Notes: generated by a model not told the origin, from the sequence alone. 14,330 bases of DNA from an archaeon (GCA_021806865.1 JAKAPU010000054.1:1-14330); one strand, 5' to 3'; positions 7,462 through 14,183 are shown, counted from the first letter of the stretch. Made by a program: numbers and translations.

Positions 7462-8100
7462 CTAGGCCGCGTCGGATCGAGAAGGCTGATTCAACCAAGG
7501 TGCCAGCTTTACCTCGTTCGTGTTGCCACTCTTTGTCACGCTCACGATACCACGGCCAGCGAAGCGGGAGATTATACGGTGTGTTCTCAACTTGCTCAAT
7601 CCCGTTTCCTTTACGATCAACTTTTGCAGATGTACCCCATTGTGGGCAGACAAGACTTCTAGTATTCGTTTCTCCTCTGGAGTGGAAGTACGCAGGAGTG
7701 CCGACCAGCTTTCCTTTGAGGAATCTGCCGTCGAACTTCTGACCCTGTTGGATGAAGATATGATTCTTGGCGCGGCTGGGGATTCAGACAGATTCTTGCT
7801 GGTTTCGTAAACAGAGGCCCTGGATTGTCTGATTTCGGGATATGTTAGGTAATACGCAGCGCCAACTATTCCCACTGTCAGCAGCACGAATAAAGCAATC
7901 ATTGAAGCCCAGAAGTATGCGGGCATCGGGTTCAAAGTGGTTGAATATTGGCTGCCCATCATTTGACCCATCATGTTGGACATCGTTGCATTTCCTGCTT
8001 GGTAACTCAAGATATACCACGAGATCAAAACAGCAAGTAGAATCAGTGCTGCTCCCAGGCTGAGGACAAAGATCGATAATTTCCTCATTTTACTCGTCAC
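7462..8100 (-). CDS. Membrane-anchored winged-helix regulator with Met-rich extracellular loop
   Basis: A 212-residue protein. Membrane helix 1 is at 8-32, an outer loop at 33-59 and helix 2 at 60-85, followed by a Ser-rich linker (95-132) and a C-terminal winged helix (about 140-200: TPEEKRILEVLSAHNG, then a helix with LQKLIVKETGLSKLRTHRII, then a wing ending in VKLAPW). The loop holds MSNMMGQMMG, with Met at 40, 43, 44, 47, 48 and 59, the kind of cluster that binds Cu(I) or Ag(I) in periplasmic copper proteins. This suggests a one-component sensor: outside metal binding, inside DNA binding. It is followed by the Met-rich cupredoxin gene, its likely target. Start GTG at 8100; ATG at 8088 is an alternative. 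The DNA-binding domain is clear in pattern; the metal specificity is inference. Confidence 0.75.
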   Translation of the reverse strand: MTSKMRKLSIFVLSLGAALILLAVLISWYILSYQAGNATMSNMMGQMMGSQYSTTLNPMPAYFWASMIALFVLLTVGIVGAAYYLTYPEIRQSRASVYETSKNLSESPAAPRIISSSNRVRSSTADSSKESWSALLRTSTPEEKRILEVLSAHNGVHLQKLIVKETGLSKLRTHRIISRFAGRGIVSVTKSGNTNEVKLAPWLNQPSRSDAA

Positions 8101-8128
8101 TCAATTAGAGATATTCATCACACATATG

Positions 8129-8382
8129 CTATTCTAGTGGTGCCATAGCCTTCTCGACTTGATCCGTGCAATTCCACGCGCAGGTGATTGACGAGAAGCT
8201 AAACATCCCAAAGGGCCATCCACCAAACATCATCCACGGCCCCATCGTCCCAAAACCGAAATAGCCGCGATTTGGAAAGTAGAAGGAAATCATGTACACA
8301 TAAAGCCCGCAACAACTTGAACGGCCAGACCCACGGCAGAGAGCGTAAAGGCCGCAACTGGCTTGTTTTCAGGAATCCCCAT
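8129..8382 (-). pseudogene. Small Met/Gly/Phe-rich membrane protein, split by a frameshift
   Basis: An ATG at 8382 opens MGIPENKPVAAFTLSAVGLA followed by VQVVAGFM, then stops at 8290 (30 residues). The overlapping frame from GTG at 8299 continues with VYMISFYFPNRGYFGFGTMG, PWMMFGGWPFGMF, then a CAWNC motif and a stop at 8129. Joined by a -1 step at ATGTG (8301-8297), they make one 84-residue protein whose membrane helix spans the junction exactly, which argues that it was one gene. It starts 12 bases after the ArsR stop and ends 28 bases before the regulator start, so it lies within one minus-strand operon. The Met, Trp and paired Cys fit a small metal-handling membrane protein. No homopolymer marks the slip site, so a real mutation is as likely as a read error. 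Confidence 0.6.
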
Positions 8383-8394
8383 TGCCTTATGTTC

Positions 8395-8730
8395 TCACCT
8401 TGTCCCAACATTACTTGCAACCGCCACAAGTTCTTGCGTCTCTCTCAGCTGCTCCATCAGAACCTCCCGCATCAGCCTGCAGGCCTGAATGATCTTTGGA
8501 TTGGATACTCTGTAGTAGATTCTCGTGCCTTCCTTACGCCTAGCCACGACGTGCCTCAGTCTCAGAACTGCCAGATGCTGGGAGACGTTAGCCTGCTTTA
8601 GTCCCAGTCCTTCAGCAAGCTCACCGACCATTTTTTCCCGATCTTGTAGCAAATTCAGAATCTCGATCCTGACAGGGCTCCCGAGAGTCTTGCAGATTTC
8701 TGCGTGTAGTTCAGAGATTTTGTCTCGCAT
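8395..8730 (-). CDS. ArsR-family winged-helix repressor with two cysteines
   Basis: A 111-residue protein with the ArsR layout: helix (HAEICKTLGSPVRIEILNLL), recognition helices (VGELAEGLGLKQANVSQHLA), a beta wing (VVARRKEGTRIYYRV) and a C-terminal dimer helix (IIQACRLMREVL). The classical ELCVC arsenic site is absent; the place reads KMVGEL. The only cysteines are C13 in the first helix and C83 in the last. Both helices lie at the dimer interface in this fold, and bacterial SqrR/BigR sense persulfide through a pair of helix cysteines. The gene is divergent from the SQR-like gene, with 86 bases between starts, so it likely controls that operon and itself. The persulfide-sensing role is inference; a metal or redox sensor is the alternative. 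Confidence 0.85.
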   Translation of the reverse strand: MRDKISELHAEICKTLGSPVRIEILNLLQDREKMVGELAEGLGLKQANVSQHLAVLRLRHVVARRKEGTRIYYRVSNPKIIQACRLMREVLMEQLRETQELVAVASNVGTR

Positions 8731-8816
8731 GGCAGATATTACTGCTCTTAACTAAATTCATACATATGCATATACTAGCACATTTCCAGCCTCTGTTGCG
8801 GAGTCGGAGCTAGTGC
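8731..8816. promoter_or_regulatory. Shared divergent promoter between arsR-type gene and SQR operon
   Basis: It contains the perfect palindrome ATATGCATAT (8764-8773) inside an AT-rich tract. GCATATAC (8768-8775) sits about 41-48 bases before the SQR ATG and could be its TATA box; the same tract is about 34-45 bases from the ArsR start on the other strand. A repressor bound here would block both directions. CGGAG (8805-8809) is a fair ribosome site 7 bases before the SQR ATG. Confidence 0.5.
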
Positions 8817-9989
8817 ATGGATAACAAGAAAGTGAAAGTCCTTGTTCTTGGCGGAGGAATCGGAGGATTAGTCGCATCCAGCTTACTGAAGGACAGGCTC
8901 AAAGAAGACGTTGATTTGCGGCTGATTGAACGAAAGACGACTTTCGATTTTCCACCGTCGTACCCTTGGCTCATGCTAGGAATGAGGAAGAAGGAGCAAG
9001 TCCAAAAGAATCTGGATCTTCTTAGAAAGAAAAAGAAAATCGAAGTCCTGAATGACGAGGTACTTTCCATAGATGTCCAGGCAAAATCTGTTCTTGCAAA
9101 GAACCACGGCACGCTTTCCTTTGATTATCTTGTGATAGCACTCGGCGCTCGATATTCGCCTGAATCAATACCAGGTTTTTCGGAGTATGCTCATCACATA
9201 TACGATCTCGAATCGGCTCTGAAGTTCAAAGAAACTGTTGAGACTTTTGAAGGAGGGACAATCGCGATAGGAATCTCCAGAACGCCATTCAAGTGTCCCG
9301 CGGCTCCTTACGAAACGGCTCTACTCCTAGACGATTATTACAGCAAGAAAGGAATGAGAGACAAGATCAGGTTCGAGTTCTTCACACCAGAAAGTATTCC
9401 GGTGCCTGCGGTTGGTCCCGATGTTGGCAACAAAGTCCTTGGTCTGCTCACGTCAAGAGGAATAAACTATCATCCAAAAGTGAAAGTCAAAGAGATCAAA
9501 CCCAAAGAAATCAGCTTCGAAGCAAGCAGTGAAGTCATCTCATACGATCTCTTATTCTGCGTTCCGCCTCACGCAGCGCCCAAACCAGTAGTCGAGGCAG
9601 GTCTCACGGATGAAACAGGTTGGATTCCGGTCAATCCACTGACGCTTGAAACAAAGCACAGTGGAATATATGCCGTGGGAGATGTTACATCGATAAAGAC
9701 TCCGGACGGATACGTGCCTTTCCTTCCCAAGGCGGGTGTCTTTGCGCACGGGCAGGCAGAAGTTGTGGCAAACAATCTTGCAAATGAGATTTCAGGTAAA
9801 TCAATTAAGAAAAAGGAGTGGGACGGAAAGGGAGCTTGCTTCCTTGAAGTGGGAAAAGGTCAGAGCGCATTCGTAAAGGGGGCCTTTCTTGCAAAACCAA
9901 AGCCGGAGATAGAGTTTCACATGCCAGGAAAAGTTTGGCACATGCAGAAGGTTGCATTTGAAAAGTACTGGATGCATCACTGGTTCTGA
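8817..9989 (+). CDS. Sulfide:quinone oxidoreductase-like flavoprotein
   Basis: A 390-residue protein of the two-dinucleotide-fold flavoprotein type, of usual SQR length. FAD binding: VLVLGGGIGGLVAS at the start, LVIALGARY (105-113) and IYAVGDV (284-290). Cysteines are C160 (in TPFKCPAAPYE), C248 and C341 (in GACFLEVGKG). C160 and C341 match the two redox cysteines placed at equivalent motifs in SQRs (Aquifex C156 and C347). The third, near residue 125-130, is missing. The C-terminal part (GKVWHMQKVAFEKYWMHHWF) is an amphipathic stretch of the kind that docks SQR to the membrane. The expected reaction is oxidation of sulfide to polysulfide with electrons passed to quinone. DsrE/F/H genes follow directly, which supports a sulfur role. 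A related NADH- or flavocytochrome-like oxidoreductase remains possible. Confidence 0.85.
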   Translation: MDNKKVKVLVLGGGIGGLVASSLLKDRLKEDVDLRLIERKTTFDFPPSYPWLMLGMRKKEQVQKNLDLLRKKKKIEVLNDEVLSIDVQAKSVLAKNHGTLSFDYLVIALGARYSPESIPGFSEYAHHIYDLESALKFKETVETFEGGTIAIGISRTPFKCPAAPYETALLLDDYYSKKGMRDKIRFEFFTPESIPVPAVGPDVGNKVLGLLTSRGINYHPKVKVKEIKPKEISFEASSEVISYDLLFCVPPHAAPKPVVEAGLTDETGWIPVNPLTLETKHSGIYAVGDVTSIKTPDGYVPFLPKAGVFAHGQAEVVANNLANEISGKSIKKKEWDGKGACFLEVGKGQSAFVKGAFLAKPKPEIEFHMPGKVWHMQKVAFEKYWMHHWF

Positions 9990-10051
9990 TTGACTCCAAG
10001 GAAACAGTGCAAGATTTTGCGCATTGCATAGGAGTTTGGGGCAAGAGAATC

Positions 10052-10444
10052 ATGGAACAAGAAAATACTCAAACGCAGAATAAAGGAAGTAAGAAAAAGC
10101 ATCTGGGTATTCTGCTCTTCACGACGCCCTACAGTTCGGAGAACATCGACACAGCAATCAAGATTTCCAGGTCTGCACTGAACAAGGGACATAGTGTTAC
10201 AATCTTTGCATACGGTGACAGTGTGCATGGTTTCACCAAGGGACAGAAAGCCAAAGGAATCACGAATGCAGAAACCGAGTTTATTCGGTTGATGGACAAT
10301 GGTCTAAAAGTGGAGCTCTGCGGTACATGCCTTAATTTCAGAGGGATTGAAGATGAGCTCATCATCAAAGGCGCAGAGCCGAGCAGCATGAGAAATCTGT
10401 GCAAGCTGATAGACAACTGTGATAGATTTCTTACGTTCACATGA
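10052..10444 (+). CDS. DsrE-like sulfur-relay protein with CGTC motif
   Basis: 130 residues from ATG 10052; a GTG at 10007 would add 15 residues but the family core begins near residue 17 (HLGILLFTTPYSS). The fold reads as DsrE/TusD: strand, helix (IDTAIKISRSALNKGH), strand (VTIFAYGDSVHGF), then VELCGTCLNFRGI with C90 and C93. C93 sits where the sulfur-accepting Cys of DsrE/TusD lies. Two more Cys (117 and 123) are near the C-terminus. These proteins carry sulfur as a Cys-persulfide between enzymes. The gene is 62 bases after the SQR-like stop, and the DsrF gene follows 22 bases later. It is the only one of the three Dsr-type subunits here with cysteines, so it would be the carrier of the complex. 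Confidence 0.85.
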   Translation: MEQENTQTQNKGSKKKHLGILLFTTPYSSENIDTAIKISRSALNKGHSVTIFAYGDSVHGFTKGQKAKGITNAETEFIRLMDNGLKVELCGTCLNFRGIEDELIIKGAEPSSMRNLCKLIDNCDRFLTFT

Positions 10445-10466
10445 AATCATAGAAGGAAGTCTTGCG

Positions 10467-10826
10467 ATGAAATCGTTTTCAATCATCATAACAAAACCGC
10501 CGTTTGGCACGGTTCACGCTGCAGAAGCGATCAGGCTGGCCAACGGGGCCGTTACATACGGCCATGATGTTTCAGTAGTTCTTGTCGGTGATGGGATTCT
10601 CGTTGCAAAGAGGGGGCAGATGGCGGAGAGCAGTGGCTGGACTTCCCTTTCTCCATTGGTAGAGAAATTGGCGACCGGCGCCAAGAAAGCAAGAGTGCTT
10701 GCTGACATTGACGGTGTGAGACAAATCGGACTTTCCGAAACCGATCTTGTGGCTGGCGTAAAGCTTGTCGAGAGCAAGTTCATCGCCTCAACAGTACTCG
10801 CAAGCGAAAAGACCGTAACATTCTAG
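10467..10826 (+). CDS. DsrF/TusC-like DsrE-superfamily protein
   Basis: 119 residues from ATG 10467, which has AAGGA about 9 bases upstream; the longer frame from 10419 overlaps the DsrE gene and is less likely. The pattern is KPPFGTVHAAEAIRLANGAV, then VSVVLVGDGILVAKRGQ, then a late RVLADIDGVRQIGL segment, typical of the DsrE/F fold. There is no cysteine, so it cannot carry sulfur itself and is probably a structural subunit in a DsrEFH-type hexamer. It stands between DsrE-like and DsrH-like genes, the order seen in dsrEFH and tusDCB operons. Confidence 0.8.
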   Translation: MKSFSIIITKPPFGTVHAAEAIRLANGAVTYGHDVSVVLVGDGILVAKRGQMAESSGWTSLSPLVEKLATGAKKARVLADIDGVRQIGLSETDLVAGVKLVESKFIASTVLASEKTVTF

Positions 10827-10837
10827 ATGATCAGAGA

Positions 10838-11149
10838 TTGAAAAACGTAATCTTGTTTTATTCTCCTAGAAACTCTCCCAATAATGCAGCCGGTCTCAGA
10901 CTACTTCAAGAGTTAACCAAATCAGAAGATCTAATCGTCGTATTGATGCAAGATGCCGTCCTGCAAGCTTTGGACGGTCTTTCTGGATCTTACTTTCAGA
11001 ACATCTCTAGTGGATACGTTCTGGACGAACATCTGGCAAAGAGGGGCTTCACGCGAGAATCTTTGCAATCTCCTTTCAGGGTTGTGAATTACGATGAATT
11101 TACTGAACTCGTAATGAATGACGAGACACATGTAGTAGGTTCTTTCTGA
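10838..11149 (+). CDS. DsrH/TusB-like protein
   Basis: 103 residues from TTG 10838, 11 bases after the DsrF-like stop. The DsrH pattern is visible: DLIVVLMQDAVLQAL (31-45), then GYVLDEHLAKRGF (59-71, the position of the usual aRG motif) and VVNYDEFTELVMNDETHVVG near the end (82-101). Cysteine is absent, as in many DsrH/TusB proteins outside classical sulfate reducers. Order and spacing make a three-gene DsrEFH-like set. In bacteria this complex passes persulfide to DsrC or TusE; no such partner is in this window. Confidence 0.75.
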   Translation: MKNVILFYSPRNSPNNAAGLRLLQELTKSEDLIVVLMQDAVLQALDGLSGSYFQNISSGYVLDEHLAKRGFTRESLQSPFRVVNYDEFTELVMNDETHVVGSF

Positions 11150-11193
11150 CCGGACGCGTAGACTTGTGCAAGAACATAGAGTTGTTCAAAAAC

Positions 11194-11511
11194 ATGAAGA
11201 TTGAACTTCTTTACTTCGATGGTTGCCCCACATACGGGAAAGCACTGAAGGATCTTGAAGAAGTCGTGGCAGAGCTGGGGGTTGACACACGCCCAACTTT
11301 GATAAAGGTCGAATCTGATGAAGACGCAGTCAGGCTTCAGTTTCTCGGCTCTCCGACCATCAGAATAAACGGCGTAGATATTGAGCAACCTCTTAGTCTA
11401 GCAACACAGTTTGGACTCTCCTGCAGAATATACAAACAAAATGGCAAAATGCTCGGTTCGCCTTCCAAGGAAATGTTGAGGGAAGCTATCAAGGCCGCGA
11501 GAACTCGTTAA
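11194..11511 (+). CDS. Thioredoxin-fold protein with single active-site Cys
   Basis: 105 residues from ATG 11194 (TTG at 11164 would add 10). IELLYFDGCPTYGKALKDLE opens a thioredoxin fold where the usual CxxC is reduced to C-P-T-Y. FLGSPTIRINGVDI gives the cis-Pro strand (GSPTI). A second Cys lies in LSCRIY near the C-terminus. This GCP...GSPTI...CRxY pattern belongs to a small thioredoxin-like family seen in archaea and bacteria, often in redox or metal contexts. It is the last gene of the SQR-DsrEFH group, 44 bases after DsrH. It may reduce or accept persulfide from the carrier; this is inference from context. Confidence 0.75.
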   Translation: MKIELLYFDGCPTYGKALKDLEEVVAELGVDTRPTLIKVESDEDAVRLQFLGSPTIRINGVDIEQPLSLATQFGLSCRIYKQNGKMLGSPSKEMLREAIKAARTR

Positions 11512-11849
11512 TGATTTTCATCTCGCCGAAACACGCAGGTGTTTGACAGGATCGTGATGATCCGAGGCTGTCAAAGTTTCTTTCCTGCAGGAAGGATTAG
11601 ACGACAGCCAAAGACATCATGAGTCAATCGCTATTTCCAGTTTTGACAGTGAAGAGGGCATTCCGGCTGCTTTCAAGTAGACGTACGAAGTCAAGAGCAC
11701 AGTGGTTGGCAAGATCCCCATATCAGCCTGTGTCTAATTCAGCTCGTTTCAAATGCTGGAATTAATGTGCGAGTTCGTGCTCGAACCTCGTTCTATCGAA
11801 TTCAGTATTCTTTAATTTCCTGTTTGGTAAACTCCAAGTTGAAATCTCG
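11512..11849. other. Spacer between sulfur operon and MscS gene
   Basis: It holds a hairpin at 11542-11575, a 12-base perfect palindrome TTCCTGCAGGAA at 11582-11593, and a short GTTCG/CGAAC repeat at 11773-11786. A frame near 11562-11730 shows protein-like stretches broken by an in-frame TAG, too weak to call a gene. The promoter for the MscS gene should lie near its 3' end (TTCTTTAATTTC around 11808), without a clear TATA box. Confidence 0.4.
11542..11575 (+). terminator. Hairpin after the sulfur operon
   Basis: TTTGACAG (11542-11549) pairs perfectly with CTGTCAAA (11568-11575), and inside it GATC repeats can form a second small stem. It begins 30 bases after the last stop and is followed by GTTTCTTTCC. 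It is a likely transcript end or 3' stabilising structure. Confidence 0.5.
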
Positions 11850-12764
11850 ATGAAGCCAAATTACACAAGACTACTTGCTTTCTCGGTCGGACTGGTCGTC
11901 CTACTAATCGCGGTTGGTGCTCTGTTTTACTATGCACTATACATCTACCGCCTGATTCCGTTTTCAATGTCAGAAATTATTGAGCTGGTCCTTGCCGTTG
12001 TGTTAGGATATGTGGTCATAACTTTTCTTGCGAGAGAGATCAGGTCCCTAGCAACCAAAGTAATGGGACCGAGGAAGGGCAACGCAGTATTCACGACCTT
12101 TAGGTTCTTTGCTTACATTGTTCTCGCGATTGTTCTTCTTTCGATCGTCGGATTGACGGGCCAAGAACTCCTTGCAGGAGGGACCTTTGCGGGTCTCGTT
12201 CTGGGTTTGGCCGGGCAAACAGTGCTTTCCAACATAATGGCTGGAACCATGCTGATCCTTTCAAGGCCTTACGAAGTAGGAGACAGGGTCACGTTTTCCA
12301 CCTGGCAGTTCGGAATGATTGCTCCAATTTATCCGCCCAAGTTCTACTCAAATGATTATCTTATTCCAGGCTATACTGGAACAGTTGCTGACATTGGGCT
12401 CTTGTACTCAGTTGTGCGGGCAGACGAAGGTACGAGTATGAAGATTCCAAATAGTATCATGATTCAGGCAGCGATAGTCTCGCATGATGTTAAGGAGAGA
12501 TGGGTCAGGACTAGATACGAGGTTCCTGCTTCGATCGATCCCAAATCATTGATCGAAGAACTCAAATCAGCGCTTGCAACAAACGAATGGATCGCAAATC
12601 CTGATTCTATTCACATTCTAGTGAATACTACCACATTGAGCTCTTACGTAATTACCATTGATGCGGCATGTAAAGGCGCTTTTGAGGAACCTCCAAGAAG
12701 TGCAATACTCTTGTTGATCATGCAAAAAGTTGCAGAGCTGAAGGAGACGAAGAGTTCAACATGA
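11850..12764 (+). CDS. MscS-family mechanosensitive channel
   Basis: A 304-residue protein with membrane helices at about 8-32, 40-60 and 82-103. The pore-lining helix with Gly/Ala packing follows (GGTFAGLVLGLAGQTVLSNIMAG, 110-132), then the family signature RPYEVGDRV (139-147). The beta domain follows with GYTGTVADIGLLYSVV and IPNS (199-202), then a C-terminal alpha/beta domain. The channel releases solutes when membrane tension rises. About 25 residues (149-173: TWQF through YPPKF to LIP) are inserted between the first beta strand and the G-x-V strand, compared with the compact bacterial MscS. The gene is single, on the plus strand, with no clear functional link to its neighbours. Confidence 0.88.
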   Translation: MKPNYTRLLAFSVGLVVLLIAVGALFYYALYIYRLIPFSMSEIIELVLAVVLGYVVITFLAREIRSLATKVMGPRKGNAVFTTFRFFAYIVLAIVLLSIVGLTGQELLAGGTFAGLVLGLAGQTVLSNIMAGTMLILSRPYEVGDRVTFSTWQFGMIAPIYPPKFYSNDYLIPGYTGTVADIGLLYSVVRADEGTSMKIPNSIMIQAAIVSHDVKERWVRTRYEVPASIDPKSLIEELKSALATNEWIANPDSIHILVNTTTLSSYVITIDAACKGAFEEPPRSAILLLIMQKVAELKETKSST

Positions 12765-12867
12765 CGTACCGCTCTAGAAAGCAAAAAACAATCCGGGGAA
12801 AAAGATCGTATAGAAAGAAGCTAAACGAGAACCCTTTCGGCCCTTAGACGCTAGGCTGCCAACACAA

Positions 12868-13125
12868 ATGATAGGAAAGAATCATGACTCAGACTTATTA
12901 GTCGATTATTTGCGAGCGAAACTGTTGAAAACCGTACACCCTGGTAGGGTTCTCCTTCTCACTGCGCTCGGCTTTTCCCTAATTGCGATTGGGGCTTTCG
13001 TCGTTGTGAGCGATCTCACAATCTGGATCGGCGGAAATGAAATCGAAATTTATGCTGCAGTCGGTCTCTTGATCGTCGGCTGTCTTGGCGTTGCCATTGG
13101 ATTGTTGTCGCACAGAAGCGGATGA
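12868..13125 (+). CDS. Small two-helix membrane protein
   Basis: 85 residues. A charged N-terminus (residues 1-26) is followed by two membrane helices (about 27-48 and 60-81) separated by a short loop with WIGGNEIEIY. The function is not recognised. The ATG lies 103 bases after the MscS stop, so a shared transcript is possible but not shown. Base use resembles its neighbours and the helices are well formed, which supports a real gene. Confidence 0.6.
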   Translation: MIGKNHDSDLLVDYLRAKLLKTVHPGRVLLLTALGFSLIAIGAFVVVSDLTIWIGGNEIEIYAAVGLLIVGCLGVAIGLLSHRSG

Positions 13126-13207
13126 TCACTCTAGAAACGGATTTCCATGCCTGTAGCATCGGTTAACAGTCTGGCAAATTCTTCTTTTTACTAGAGTTTT
13201 CAGCGTC

Positions 13208-13218
13208 AAATATTTATT
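13208..13218 (+). promoter_or_regulatory. Probable TATA box for the PH-like/zinc-ribbon gene
   Basis: AAATATTTATT centres about 36 bases before the ATG at 13249. With the archaeal spacing of about 26 bases to the start point, the transcript would begin near 13239, leaving a leader of roughly 10 bases. No ribosome site is present, consistent with a short-leader or near-leaderless message. Confidence 0.55.
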
Positions 13219-13248
13219 ACACACTGACGACGACTCCCGAACATCCAG

Positions 13249-13734
13249 ATGTCAGACACTCCGCCCGAAGACCTGGCGCGTATTCTCGGCCCGAACGAGA
13301 AGGTCGAGCTGTACATGAAGCAAAAGATATACCACCCAAGGATCAACGTTGATTACTTTGCCCTAACAAACGAGCGCATTATTCTAAGGCACCCGCACGC
13401 TCTGGGATTGAAGAAAGATTACACCGATTTCAACTATCAAGAGCTCTCGAACGTAGTTTTGGACAAGGGAATCATGCGCTCCAGTGTAAAATGCATCATG
13501 AAGGGCGGGGGAGACCCGCTCATCCTGAATGACCTTCCAAACGAGGATGCAGAGAGAGCCTTTGGGATCATAAGGGAAAACGTAGTGAGGTTCCAGTCGC
13601 CATTTTCTGCGGGGCCCGTGGGTATTCCTCCAATGCAACAATCCTACCCGTCGAATGCTTTCGTATGCCAAAAGTGCGGATCGACTCTTGCTGCAGGTCA
13701 AAAGTTCTGTGGAAACTGCGGCTCTCCAGTCTGA
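13249..13734 (+). CDS. PH-like domain protein with C-terminal zinc ribbon
   Basis: 161 residues. Residues 10-115 fit a bacterial/archaeal PH-like domain: LGPNEKVELYMKQKIYHPRI, then YFALTNERIILRHP (36-49, the typical strand pair with T-N-x-R), YTDFNYQELSNVVLDKG and a final helix DAERAFGIIRENVV. A Pro/Gln linker (117-135) leads to a zinc ribbon with C140-x2-C143 and C154-x2-C157 (QKFCGNCGSPV end). Such proteins are common in archaea with unknown roles, perhaps in membrane or protein binding. It is likely transcribed alone from its own promoter. Confidence 0.82.
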   Translation: MSDTPPEDLARILGPNEKVELYMKQKIYHPRINVDYFALTNERIILRHPHALGLKKDYTDFNYQELSNVVLDKGIMRSSVKCIMKGGGDPLILNDLPNEDAERAFGIIRENVVRFQSPFSAGPVGIPPMQQSYPSNAFVCQKCGSTLAAGQKFCGNCGSPV

Positions 13735-14129
13735 TGCAAGTCCCTCACGCAGATTATCCCGTGAGAAATTCTGGCAACATTGACTCATTGATTTCACCAA
13801 TCAACGGAATTTACTGTTCACTTCTAGCGTTTTCATATCCTCCATCTGTTCTTTCCACTTCGGCGCGGGAGCTGCTTTGGATCGAATCACAGTCTTCATC
13901 GTAGAATCTTGCATGTTCCGCAGCAAAGAGACGATCAAGAACCATCGATGTCGAGAGTTTTTCGATTGACCGAGCAAATTTTGGACGTAGTAAGCGTCCA
14001 ATTGAATCAACAATCGTGTTGGGATGCCACTTCAAGCTCGCCTAAGGATGAAGCGGATATGAGAATTGGCTTGCTTTGAAAAGTCGTCAGATATGTTTGC
14101 CATAGTCTAGCAAATGATTTAGAGATTGT
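13735..14129. other. Spacer without a convincing gene
   Basis: A 6-base inverted repeat CTCACG/CGTGAG (13744-13749 and 13760-13765) sits 9 bases after the preceding stop and may end that transcript, though no T-run follows. Two overlapping minus-strand frames near 13801-14035 are open for about 70 codons each but have no domain, start support or partner. Confidence 0.45.
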
Positions 14130-14171
14130 AAAAAAAGAGTGGCGATCTAGCGCTAAATTAGCGCCAGATCG
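14130..14171 (-). terminator. Strong hairpin-plus-T terminator for the minus-strand gene
   Basis: CGATCT (14143-14148) pairs with AGATCG (14166-14171), and GCGCTAA (14150-14156) pairs with TTAGCGC (14158-14164), with one A-C mismatch. On the minus strand the stem is followed after six bases by seven T (14136-14130). It begins 12 bases past the stop of the partial gene at 14184. Confidence 0.75.
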
Positions 14172-14183
14172 AGAGTGATTCTT

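Noticed and set aside
8199..8429. 76-codon minus-strand ORF
   Set aside because: It is out of frame with both the ArsR gene and the small membrane protein that explain this interval.
11562..11730. Frame with EGIPAAFK, an in-frame TAG and TYEVKSTVVGKIP
   Set aside because: It could suggest stop readthrough or a dead gene, but both pieces are short, lack a start and have no family match.
13801..14035. Overlapping minus-strand ORFs of about 70 codons
   Set aside because: They compete in different frames, start with weak codons and show no domain or conserved context.
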